Program-made: the position numbers and the translations under genes
Source of the DNA: an uncultured Phascolarctobacterium sp.
GTDB taxonomy: Bacteria > Bacillota > Negativicutes > Acidaminococcales > Acidaminococcaceae
Direction of reading: 5' to 3'
Assembly (NCBI GenBank): GCA_900551745.1
Contig: URXA01000028.1
Location: forward strand, 1 to 10,352
Length of the DNA: 10,352 nt
Part shown: positions 1 through 7,343 of the stretch, piece by piece
Position numbering within the stretch: the first letter of the stretch is position 1
Layout: each line of letters starts with the position of its first letter
Notes under the pieces: model-generated
What the model was told of the DNA's origin: nothing
The model's input: only the letters and a program-made list of their open reading frames with translations
The model's database searches: none

Positions 1-3000
1 AAGCAGGGAATCAAGCCTGTTATAGGCTGTGAAGTATATTTGACAAATGGATCACGATTTGAAAAAAATAATCGTGATGGGATGTACCATTTAATTTTAC
101 TGGCAGAGAATGATGAAGGCTATCATAATCTGATGAAGCTGGTTTCACTTGGACATTTAGAAGGGTTTTACTATAAACCTAGAATTGATAAAGATATTCT
201 GAGACAATACAGTAAAGGTATTATCTGCATGAGCGCATGCATTGCCGGTGAGATTCCGGTGCAAATACTGCGTGGTAATTTAGAAGGGGCTGAAAGCAGT
301 TTAAAAGAGTATCTGGACATTTTTGGGAAAGACAATTTTTTTCTGGAAATTCAGGATCATGACCTTGAAGAAGAACATACTGTTAATGCTGAACTGAAAC
401 GACTGGCAAAAAAATATGATCTGGGTTTAGTGGCTACTAATGATTCGCATTACGTAAAGCGCGAAGATGCAGATGCACAGGATGTATTGTTGTGTATTCA
501 AACAACCAGTACTGTTGATGACCCTAAAAGAATGAAATTTCCTAACGATCAGTTTTATTTAAAAAGCGAAGCTGAGATGCGCGAAAAGTTCGGTGATTGC
601 CCTGAAGCCTTAGAAAATACGGCGAAGATAGCAGAGCGCTGCAACGTGGAGTTGAGCTTCGGTCATTTACTTCTGCCGGAATTTCCTATTCCAAATGGAT
701 TATCGGCAGAGGAGTATTTGCGCAAGCTGTGTTTAGAGGGAATGCCGGAGAGGTATCCTGAGCCGACGCAGCAGGTTTTAGATAGGCTGGAATATGAATT
801 AGGCATTATCAATAAGATGGGCTATGACTGTTACTTTCTGATTGTCTGGGATTTTATAAGTTACAGCCGCAGAAATGACATACCCGTAGGACCTGGCCGA
901 GGAAGTGCGGCAGGCAGTATTGTCGCTTATCTTTTAGGGATTACTAATATTGATCCGCTGAAATATGATTTGCTGTTTGAACGTTTCTTAAATCCTGAAC
1001 GTGTAAGTATGCCTGATATAGATACAGATTTCTGTTATGAAAAAAGGCAGCAGGTTCTGGATTATATTATTAATCGTTATGGGCAGGAGAAGGTTGCCCA
1101 AATCATAACTTTTGGGACCTTGCAGGCTCGCGCGGCGGTGCGTGATGTTGGCAGAGCATTGGAAATGCCTTACAGCATGGTGGATAATGTAGCAAAACTT
1201 ATTCCACGTGATTTGGGTATTACATTAGAGCGAGCACTGGAGGCCAGTAATGAGCTGCGAAGTTTATATGAAAATGATGAGAATATCAAACGCCTGATTG
1301 ATCTTGCTCAAAGCGTGGAAGGCATGCCGCGTAACTCAGGGACTCATGCAGCGGGAGTCGTTATTGCCCCTGATGATTTGAAAAAGTATGTGCCGCTGCA
1401 GCTGTCCAATGAAAATTTTATTACAACTGAATATGATAAAGATAAAATTGAGAGTCTCGGACTTTTAAAGATGGATCTTTTGGGGCTGCGTACTTTGACA
1501 GTAATTGGTGATGCAATCAAGTTTATTTATGAAACTACTGGTGATAAACTTGATCTTGATAAAATTCCTCTTGATGATGAAGCGACGTGCAGCATGCTGA
1601 GAAATGGTGATACTCAAGGGGTATTTCAGCTTGAATCAGGCGGAATGACGAAACTGGTTATAGATTTGGGACCGGAAAGTTTTGAAGATCTTATTCCTTT
1701 AGTTGCATTGTATCGTCCTGGACCGTTGGGAACGGGAATGGTAGAAGATTTTATTGCAGGACGTCATGGTGAAAAAACAGCAGAGATGCTGCATCCTTTG
1801 TTGGAACCTGTTTTAAAAGACACTTTTGGTGTTATTCTTTACCAGGAACAGGTTATGCAGATCACTTCCGTTCTGGCAGGTTTCAGCCTCGGACAGGCAG
1901 ATATTCTGCGTCGGGCTATGGGCAAGAAAAAGGCTAAGGAACTGGATTCCATGCGGGAAGCCTTTATTGACGGTGCTAAACAAAAACATGGCATCAGCCC
2001 TCAGCTGAGTAGTGAAATTTTTGCGCTCCTGCAGCATTTTGCAGGTTATGGGTTCAATAAATCACATTCTGCTGCATATGCGTTAGTTGCTTATCAGACT
2101 GCTTATCTTAAAGCACATTGGCCTGCAGAATTTATGGCAGCTTTTTTGACCAGCGTCATCAGTGACAGCGAAAAGCTGAGCTGGTATATAAGCGTTTGCC
2201 GCAGTATGGGACTGAAGATTTTGCCGCCTGATGTCAATGAAAGTGGACGAAGCTTTTCTGTAAACAAAGACAGGGTTATCCGTTTTGGTTTAGCAGGCGT
2301 AAAGAATGTAGGGGAAAACGCGATTGGCAGCATTTTACAGGCACGTAAAGACGGACCTTTTAAATCTTTGATGGATTTCTGCAAACGGGTGGATAATAGA
2401 GCCGTTAATAAACGAATGTTGGAAAATTTAATAAAATGTGGTGCGATGGATTCTTTTGGTTATAAACGTTCCGAATTGTTGGCCGTCGCAGAACAGGCTA
2501 TGGACATGGGCAGTAATTATCAAAAAGATTATCAGAGCGGACAGATGGGATTATTTGGTGATGACAGTTTTGCTGATGTTAATGAGCTTAAAATACCTAA
2601 ATTAGAAGAAATACCCAAACGCACGATTTTGCAATATGAGAAAGAGCTGATCGGTTTTTATGTAACTGGTAATCCTTTAGATGCTTATGTCGGTTCCTTG
2701 TATTATTACACTCCATTGCGTAAAATATCAGATGCCAGTGAAGTGCTTGACGGTAAATATTTCAGCGTTGCCGGAATAATTTCGGATTGCCGAATAAGAA
2801 ATACGCGTCAGGGTGACAGTATGGCGATTTTAACATTAGAAGATTTTAATGGAAAGATGGAGATAGTGGTTTTTCCAAAAGTTTATCGTGATGCCGCCAG
2901 ATTGCTTTATCAGGAGAATGCAATCAGCGTTGAAGGAAAGCTCAGCATCGATGAACGTGAACGAAAAATTCAGGCGTTAAAGATTAAACCTCTGCAGGAA

Positions 3001-3234
3001 GTGCCTCCTGATTTGCATATAAAGATTATGAAAAAGGATGAAAATGGTATTGTCCAAAAAGGCTTAAAACAGATTTTTGAAAGTTTTCCGGGCGATACAC
3101 CTGTTTATCTGCATCTGGTCGATTCAGGCAAGATGATCAAAGTAGAGCGCTGCTTTTGGGTAGATGGTAAAAATGCAGGTGTCTACCAGGCTTTAGATGA
3201 TTTGTTGGGAGAAAATTGGTATTTAAAGGCGTGA
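1..3234 (+). CDS. dnaE: DNA polymerase III alpha subunit (replicative polymerase), 5' end missing
   Basis: This is the catalytic subunit of the replicative DNA polymerase III. The reading frame is open from base 1, and the first 13 codons (KQGIKPVIGCEVY) already match the PHP domain, so the TTG at 40 is not a start; about 60 N-terminal residues lie outside. Fragment numbering (1077 residues): the PHP domain continues to about 215 and keeps an Asp-x-His pair (D148, H150) at a family metal-binding position. The polymerase core has the glycine-rich GPGRGSAAGS (297-306), PDIDTDF (338-344) with catalytic D339 and D341, and a third likely catalytic Asp, D492, in KMDLLGLRTLT. A fingers region (about 610-645), helix-hairpin-helix region (about 770-800), clamp-binding motif QMGLF (848-852) and an OB fold (about 918-965) follow. 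The domain order and length are normal for DnaE (about 1140 residues when complete). It ends with TGA at 3232-3234. The frame is intact with no disruption. Confidence 0.97.
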   Translation, partial: KQGIKPVIGCEVYLTNGSRFEKNNRDGMYHLILLAENDEGYHNLMKLVSLGHLEGFYYKPRIDKDILRQYSKGIICMSACIAGEIPVQILRGNLEGAESSLKEYLDIFGKDNFFLEIQDHDLEEEHTVNAELKRLAKKYDLGLVATNDSHYVKREDADAQDVLLCIQTTSTVDDPKRMKFPNDQFYLKSEAEMREKFGDCPEALENTAKIAERCNVELSFGHLLLPEFPIPNGLSAEEYLRKLCLEGMPERYPEPTQQVLDRLEYELGIINKMGYDCYFLIVWDFISYSRRNDIPVGPGRGSAAGSIVAYLLGITNIDPLKYDLLFERFLNPERVSMPDIDTDFCYEKRQQVLDYIINRYGQEKVAQIITFGTLQARAAVRDVGRALEMPYSMVDNVAKLIPRDLGITLERALEASNELRSLYENDENIKRLIDLAQSVEGMPRNSGTHAAGVVIAPDDLKKYVPLQLSNENFITTEYDKDKIESLGLLKMDLLGLRTLTVIGDAIKFIYETTGDKLDLDKIPLDDEATCSMLRNGDTQGVFQLESGGMTKLVIDLGPESFEDLIPLVALYRPGPLGTGMVEDFIAGRHGEKTAEMLHPLLEPVLKDTFGVILYQEQVMQITSVLAGFSLGQADILRRAMGKKKAKELDSMREAFIDGAKQKHGISPQLSSEIFALLQHFAGYGFNKSHSAAYALVAYQTAYLKAHWPAEFMAAFLTSVISDSEKLSWYISVCRSMGLKILPPDVNESGRSFSVNKDRVIRFGLAGVKNVGENAIGSILQARKDGPFKSLMDFCKRVDNRAVNKRMLENLIKCGAMDSFGYKRSELLAVAEQAMDMGSNYQKDYQSGQMGLFGDDSFADVNELKIPKLEEIPKRTILQYEKELIGFYVTGNPLDAYVGSLYYYTPLRKISDASEVLDGKYFSVAGIISDCRIRNTRQGDSMAILTLEDFNGKMEIVVFPKVYRDAARLLYQENAISVEGKLSIDERERKIQALKIKPLQEVPPDLHIKIMKKDENGIVQKGLKQIFESFPGDTPVYLHLVDSGKMIKVERCFWVDGKNAGVYQALDDLLGENWYLKA

Positions 3235-3260
3235 AACCTCGTTGAAAAACAGGGTTTTGC

Positions 3261-3290
3261 TTGCCACAGCCAAGTAAAGAATGTTACAAT
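3261..3290 (+). promoter_or_regulatory. Probable sigma-A type promoter for the etfBA-pyk operon
   Basis: The dnaE-etfB gap holds TTGCCA (3261-3266), an 18-base spacer, and TACAAT (3285-3290). A TG one base before the -10 box makes an extended -10 element. Transcription would begin near 3297, leaving a leader of about 43 bases. This is a sequence match only; read-through from dnaE is also possible because no convincing terminator separates the two genes. Confidence 0.5.
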
Positions 3291-3339
3291 AATAAATATG
3301 TAGTTAAAACCTTTGGCACAAATATAGAGGAGGGCTCAC

Positions 3340-4137
3340 ATGAATATCGTAGTATGTATCAAACAAGTTCCTGATACGGCAGAGGTCAAAATCAATCCTG
3401 AAACCAACACACTTATTCGCGATGGTGTTGAAAATATTATGAATCCTTTTGACCGTCAGGCATTAGAAACTGCCTTGATCCTTAAGGATACCAGCGGAGC
3501 GAAGGTTACCGTTGTTTCGATGGGGCCGCCGCAGGCGACGGATATTTTGAAAGAAGCTATTGCCATGGGGGCAGATGACGCTGTTCTGATCAGTGACAGG
3601 GCCTTGGCTGGTTCTGATACATTGGCGACAAGCGTTGCTTTAGCGGCTGCTGTACGTAAGGTAGGGGAGTGCGATTTGGTTTTATGCGGTAAACAGGCAA
3701 TTGATGGTGATACTGCGCAAGTTGGACCTGAAATAGCAGAGCATCTTGGTATTCCTCAGGTTACCGGAGCTTTAAAAGTAGTGCTGGGAGCAGATGGAAG
3801 ACTGCTTGTTGATCGAGAGAATGAAAGCAGCAGCCAGACTTTGGCTGTTACTTTGCCGGCTGTAGTTACTGTTACTAAATCTGAAAAAGAACCCCGTTTT
3901 GCCAGTATCAAAGGCAAAATGAAAGCAAGAAAAGCAGAGATCCCAGTAATGGGGGCTGTTGAGTTGGAGATCGATCCGAAAGTGATAGGCTTATCAGGTT
4001 CTCCGACTAAAGTTTTGAAAATCTTCACCCCGTCCGTACCACAGATCGAAAGCGAAATCATCAATGAAGAAGATACAGACAAAGCAGTTGATATGCTGAT
4101 TGAAAAATTGGTACAAGCGAAAATTATTACTCATTGA
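3340..4137 (+). CDS. etfB: Electron transfer flavoprotein beta subunit, bifurcating-type
   Basis: This is the beta subunit (265 residues) of a heterodimeric cytosolic flavoprotein that, with EtfA, passes electrons between NADH, ferredoxin and a flavin dehydrogenase. The ATG follows GAGGAGGG (3327-3334) with a 5-base spacer. The N-terminus MNIVVCIKQVPDT is typical of the family. GKQAIDGDTAQVGP (117-130) and GADDAVLISDRALAGSDTLATS (77-98) resemble the NAD-linked, electron-bifurcating ETFs; mitochondrial-type EtfB has GKQAIDDD...NQTGQ at the first site. A second signature region is TVTKSEKEPRFASIKGKMKAR (177-197), and the C-terminal VIGLSGSPTKV lies at 215-225. Family length is normal. It is the first gene after the promoter at 3261 and sits 11 bases before etfA. 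The family call is firm; bifurcating activity is inferred from motifs. Confidence 0.96.
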   Translation: MNIVVCIKQVPDTAEVKINPETNTLIRDGVENIMNPFDRQALETALILKDTSGAKVTVVSMGPPQATDILKEAIAMGADDAVLISDRALAGSDTLATSVALAAAVRKVGECDLVLCGKQAIDGDTAQVGPEIAEHLGIPQVTGALKVVLGADGRLLVDRENESSSQTLAVTLPAVVTVTKSEKEPRFASIKGKMKARKAEIPVMGAVELEIDPKVIGLSGSPTKVLKIFTPSVPQIESEIINEEDTDKAVDMLIEKLVQAKIITH

Positions 4138-4141
4138 GGTG
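4136..4141 (+). promoter_or_regulatory. Ribosome binding site that decides the etfA start
   Basis: GAGGTG overlaps the etfB stop codon (TGA at 4135-4137). It is only 1 base from the ATG at 4143 but 7 bases from the ATG at 4149. The second ATG is therefore the more likely start of etfA, and the two genes are probably translationally coupled. Confidence 0.6.
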
Positions 4142-4148
4142 AATGAAG

Positions 4149-5339
4149 ATGGCTATTTGTGTAGATAGAGAAAAATGTATCGGCTGTGAATCCTGTATAG
4201 CAGTATGCCCGGTTGGCGCGCTCAATATGGTTGAAGGTAAGGCTAATATCGATCAGGATACCTGTATCGCCTGCGGCGCCTGCATAGGGGAATGCCCGGT
4301 TGAGGCAATTGAACGTGAAGAGATTGTCCGTGAGGTAAAGAACAAAGAAGGTAAAGATTTATGGGTCAATGTTGAATTAGAAGACGGAGAGCCGGTTGGT
4401 GTTGTTTATGAATTGCTTGGTGTCGGCGCCGAATTGGCGGCTAAAGCAGATCAGAAATGCTGCGCTGTTTTGATTTGTAAAGAGGCCGGCAGCTTGCCGC
4501 AGAAATTATTTGCAGCCGGTGCTGATATTGTTTATGTGGTCTGCGGACCCGAGTATGCAGAGTATAATACTGATATTTATACTAATGCCTTTTGTGAATT
4601 GGTTGAAGCCTATAAACCAAATGCTGTTTTATGCGGAGCTACTGTAGATGGACGAGACCTTGCTCCTCGGATTGCCGCACGTTTAGGTACAGGTCTTTGT
4701 GCTGATTGTACTGCACTGGATATTAATGGAGAACTGGTAGAATGGACACGTCCTGCTTTGGGCGGCAATATTCTTGCTACGATCATCTGTGATGAGCATC
4801 GTCCTCAGATGGGTACTGTACGTCCTAAGGTCTTTAAAGCAAAGTCTGTCGATGCAGCTAGAAGCGGTGAAGTTGTAAATTATACTGTGAAAAATGCTGT
4901 GAAATCTAAGGTAGAGTTGGTTCGTAAAGAGATTCTGGGAGCCAGTGGCGCTATCAAAATAGAAGATGCGGAAATTATTTGTTCAGGCGGTCGTGGATTA
5001 GGCAGCTGTGATAATTTCAAAATGCTCGAAGATTTGGCTGCTTTGTTTGAACATGGCAGTGTTGGCGGTTCGCGTGCGGTTGTCGATGAAGGGTGGGTAG
5101 ACCACGCACATCAGGTTGGACAATCTGGCAAAACAGTAACGCCGAAAATTTATTTTGCGTTTGGTATTTCCGGGGCTATACAGCATTTGGCCGGCATGTC
5201 TGCTTCTGATATTGTTATTGCTATTAATAAAGATGCCAATGCACCAATTTTCAAGGTTGCGCAATATGGTATCGTAGGCGATGCGCGTGAAATTCTGCCC
5301 AAGCTGATCGCTAAAATCAAAGCTGTTAAAGAGGCTTAA
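4149..5339 (+). CDS. etfA: Electron transfer flavoprotein alpha subunit with N-terminal two-cluster ferredoxin domain
   Basis: This is the alpha subunit (396 residues) of the ETF made with the upstream etfB. The N-terminus carries a bacterial two-[4Fe-4S] ferredoxin: Cys 10, 13, 16, 20 and Cys 39, 42, 45, 49, each set spaced C-x2-C-x2-C-x3-CP. The ETF N-terminal Rossmann-like domain follows (about 70-260). The C-terminal FAD domain comes last, with GGRGLG (280-285), GSVGGSR (303-309), HQVGQSGKTV (321-330) and GISGAIQH (339-346), all canonical FAD-contacting segments. Plain EtfA is about 320-340 residues; the extra length is the ferredoxin module. Related fused alpha subunits are known in clostridial lactate dehydrogenase (LctC) and caffeyl-CoA reductase (CarE) complexes. 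No dehydrogenase partner lies nearby, so the electron acceptor or donor cannot be named. An ATG at 4143 would add two residues but is too close to the Shine-Dalgarno. Confidence 0.96.
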   Translation: MAICVDREKCIGCESCIAVCPVGALNMVEGKANIDQDTCIACGACIGECPVEAIEREEIVREVKNKEGKDLWVNVELEDGEPVGVVYELLGVGAELAAKADQKCCAVLICKEAGSLPQKLFAAGADIVYVVCGPEYAEYNTDIYTNAFCELVEAYKPNAVLCGATVDGRDLAPRIAARLGTGLCADCTALDINGELVEWTRPALGGNILATIICDEHRPQMGTVRPKVFKAKSVDAARSGEVVNYTVKNAVKSKVELVRKEILGASGAIKIEDAEIICSGGRGLGSCDNFKMLEDLAALFEHGSVGGSRAVVDEGWVDHAHQVGQSGKTVTPKIYFAFGISGAIQHLAGMSASDIVIAINKDANAPIFKVAQYGIVGDAREILPKLIAKIKAVKEA

Positions 5340-5350
5340 GCTTTAAACTT

Positions 5351-5355
5351 GGAGG
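5351..5355 (+). promoter_or_regulatory. Ribosome binding site that decides the GTG start of the small protein gene
   Basis: GGAGG lies 8 bases before the GTG at 5364. The longer in-frame TTG at 5349 would overlap this site, so it is rejected as the start. Confidence 0.7.
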
Positions 5356-5363
5356 AAAAACCA

Positions 5364-5558
5364 GTGTGGAAGGTAGTATACATTGCGCAGACCGCTGAAG
5401 CGGCTGCCAGAATCAAAGAAGTATTAGCCGCGAACGGTTTTTTGACGCAGACTAAAACCACGAATTCCAAGCACGGTGGCGTATATGAAATCAGTGTGCC
5501 GCTTTCCGAAGCTGAAGATGCGTATGAGGTCATTTGCGAAAACAAGTTTCAGTTGTAA
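5364..5558 (+). CDS. Small conserved-looking protein of 64 residues (DUF2007-like), function unknown
   Basis: The predicted protein starts at GTG (MWKVVYIAQTAEAAARIKEVL) and has 64 residues, with no signal peptide, membrane segment or cysteine pair. The layout reads as strand, helix, strand (GGVYEISVP, about 38-46) and a final helix (SEAEDAYEVICE), a compact beta-alpha-beta-alpha fold. From memory, short proteins beginning MWKVVYIA occur in Clostridia near dnaE and glycolytic genes. They are sometimes mislabelled glutamate decarboxylase and resemble the DUF2007 putative signal-transducing family. That recollection is not checked here. It sits 24 bases after etfA and 18 bases before pyk, so it should be cotranscribed with both. 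The good Shine-Dalgarno and regular amphipathic pattern support a real gene. Its role is unknown; a small regulatory or ligand-binding domain is only a guess. Confidence 0.8.
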   Translation: MWKVVYIAQTAEAAARIKEVLAANGFLTQTKTTNSKHGGVYEISVPLSEAEDAYEVICENKFQL

Positions 5559-5576
5559 TTCTAAGGAGGCCGGGCA

Positions 5577-7325
5577 ATGAAGAAAACAAAAATCATTTGC
5601 ACCGTTGGTCCAAGTACTGATAATATCCCGCTTTTAGTTTCTATGCTGAAAGCGGGAATGGATATGGCCCGCTTTAATTTTTCTCATGGAAGCCATTCTG
5701 ATCATGCCCAAAGACTGGGGCTTGTCAGAGAGGCTGCTGGACAAGTCAATAAACCGATCGCTATGATTGCCGATACCCGGGGGCCTGAGATGCGCCTGGG
5801 TATTTTTGAACATGATAAAATTACGTTACAGGAGGGCGATTCTTTTTGCCTGACCACAAAGGATCGGAACGGCAATGAACAGATTGCTTCAGTTAATTAT
5901 TCGGGTTTACCTGATGAATTAAAAGTAGGCGATGCTATTTTATTGGCTGATGGATTACTTTCTTTAGAGGTAGAACGCATCGACGGAACTGAAATCTATA
6001 CGAAAGTAGTGCATGGAGGTCAGCTGAGCTCACGTAAAAGAGTCGCCTGTCCTGGTGTGGAATTAAAACTGCCTTTTTTGTCGGAGCAGGATATAAAAGA
6101 TATTACTTTTGCAATAGAACATGATATGGATTATATTGCGGCATCTTTTGTACAAAAAGCAGAGGATGTACTTGCAATCCGTAAGGTTTTAGAAGCCGCC
6201 GGCTCGGGGATGGGGATTATTTCCAAGATTGAAAATCAGGCAGGTTTTACGCATATTGATGAAATCATAGAAGTTTCTGATGGTGTAATGGTTGCTCGTG
6301 GTGATTTGGGAGTAGAGATTCCAGCTGAATATGTACCGTTGGTGCAAAAAGAAATTATCAGGCGCTGTAACAAGGCTGGTAAGCCTGTGATTACAGCTAC
6401 GCAGATGCTGGAAAGTATGGTCAACAGTTATCGTGCAACCCGTGCAGAGGCCAGCGATATCGCTAATGCTATTTTTGATGGAACTGATGTTATTATGCTG
6501 AGTGGTGAAACTGCTTCCGGTTCGTATCCGCTGGAAGCAGTTCAGACTATGGCCAAGATAGCATTGCGAACAGAAGAGGCATTGGATTATGCCGCTATTT
6601 TTAAAGGAAAAGGTATTAGTGATAAAATACATTCTACCGAGGCTATAAGTCATGCTACGGTTCAGATTGCTCAGGAACTGGATGCAGACGCTATTGTTAC
6701 TGTTACTGAATCTGGTTTCACGGCTAGAATGATTGCTAAATACAGGCCTAAATGTTATGTAGTAGGCGTTTCACGGATACCTGCAAGGGTAAGGGCGATG
6801 CAGTTTTACTGGGGAGTAAGGCCGCTTTTGGGGCCTTACAGTGATAATACTGATGAAATGATTGAGATATCATTGAAATGTGCACGTGAACACGGTTATG
6901 TCAAAGATGGTGACTCGGTTGTCATTACAGCTGGCGTTCCTGTCGGTAAACCAGGTTCAACGAATTTGATTAAGGTGGTTAATGTGGGAAATAAATTAGT
7001 AAGCGGTGTTGGTATAGGCAAACGTTCGGTTACAGGTAAAATCTGCACAGCTGTTACATTGACAGATTTTAAAGAAAAGTTTAAACCTGGTGATGTTTTA
7101 GTAGTTGGAGTATTGCCGGATGAAGCGGCAGTCTATGCGTCTAAAGCAGCTGCTATTATTGCAGAGGAAGGCGGACTGACATCTTCAGTAGCCATCATAG
7201 CAATTAATTGCAGTATTCCTGTAGTTGTTGGCGCTGAAAATGCGCTTAACCTGCTCAAAGACGATATGGAAGTAACTGTGGATACCGTAAGCGGTATCGT
7301 TTATGAAGGTGCTATCAACATTTAA
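5577..7325 (+). CDS. pyk: Pyruvate kinase with C-terminal PEP-utiliser-like domain
   Basis: This enzyme transfers phosphate from phosphoenolpyruvate to ADP, giving pyruvate and ATP in the cytosol as the last step of glycolysis. The ATG follows AAGGAGG (5563-5569) with a 7-base spacer. The protein has 582 residues. Visible active-site elements are ARFNFSHG (31-38; R32, N34, S36, H37), DTRGPEMR (66-73), ISKIENQAG (215-223, catalytic K217 and metal ligand E219), ARGDLGVEIP (240-249, metal ligand D243) and TATQMLES (273-280). The B domain runs about 70-165 and the C-terminal allosteric domain about 345-470. An extra domain (about 475-582) matches the PEP-utiliser-like tail seen in Bacillus/Geobacillus pyruvate kinases. 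In that tail the usual TSHAA motif reads TSSVA (535-539), so the conserved His is Ser537. The region that is usually DTKGPEIR has Arg for Lys. All core residues checked are present, so the enzyme should be active. Confidence 0.98.
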   Translation: MKKTKIICTVGPSTDNIPLLVSMLKAGMDMARFNFSHGSHSDHAQRLGLVREAAGQVNKPIAMIADTRGPEMRLGIFEHDKITLQEGDSFCLTTKDRNGNEQIASVNYSGLPDELKVGDAILLADGLLSLEVERIDGTEIYTKVVHGGQLSSRKRVACPGVELKLPFLSEQDIKDITFAIEHDMDYIAASFVQKAEDVLAIRKVLEAAGSGMGIISKIENQAGFTHIDEIIEVSDGVMVARGDLGVEIPAEYVPLVQKEIIRRCNKAGKPVITATQMLESMVNSYRATRAEASDIANAIFDGTDVIMLSGETASGSYPLEAVQTMAKIALRTEEALDYAAIFKGKGISDKIHSTEAISHATVQIAQELDADAIVTVTESGFTARMIAKYRPKCYVVGVSRIPARVRAMQFYWGVRPLLGPYSDNTDEMIEISLKCAREHGYVKDGDSVVITAGVPVGKPGSTNLIKVVNVGNKLVSGVGIGKRSVTGKICTAVTLTDFKEKFKPGDVLVVGVLPDEAAVYASKAAAIIAEEGGLTSSVAIIAINCSIPVVVGAENALNLLKDDMEVTVDTVSGIVYEGAINI

Positions 7326-7343
7326 TAGAGGATAGGGGTAGAG

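Noticed and set aside
40..42. TTG as a start of dnaE
   Set aside because: The frame is open upstream to base 1 and the upstream residues match the conserved PHP region, so the gene is truncated by the window edge rather than starting here.
3234..3258. Possible terminator after dnaE (AAACC/GGTTT or AAAAC/GTTTT hairpin)
   Set aside because: The stems are only 5 bp, AT-rich, and followed by GCTTGCC rather than a T-run.
3269..3317. Possible leader hairpin or operator in the etfB 5' region (GCCAA ... TTGGC)
   Set aside because: The arms are 5 bp with a loop of about 39 bases; this is within chance expectation and resembles no known riboswitch.
6189..6653. 154-residue open frame on the - strand inside pyk
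   Set aside because: It lies wholly antisense to a clearly coding pyruvate kinase, has no plausible domain, and is explained by codon bias of the real gene. The same applies to the other - strand frames.
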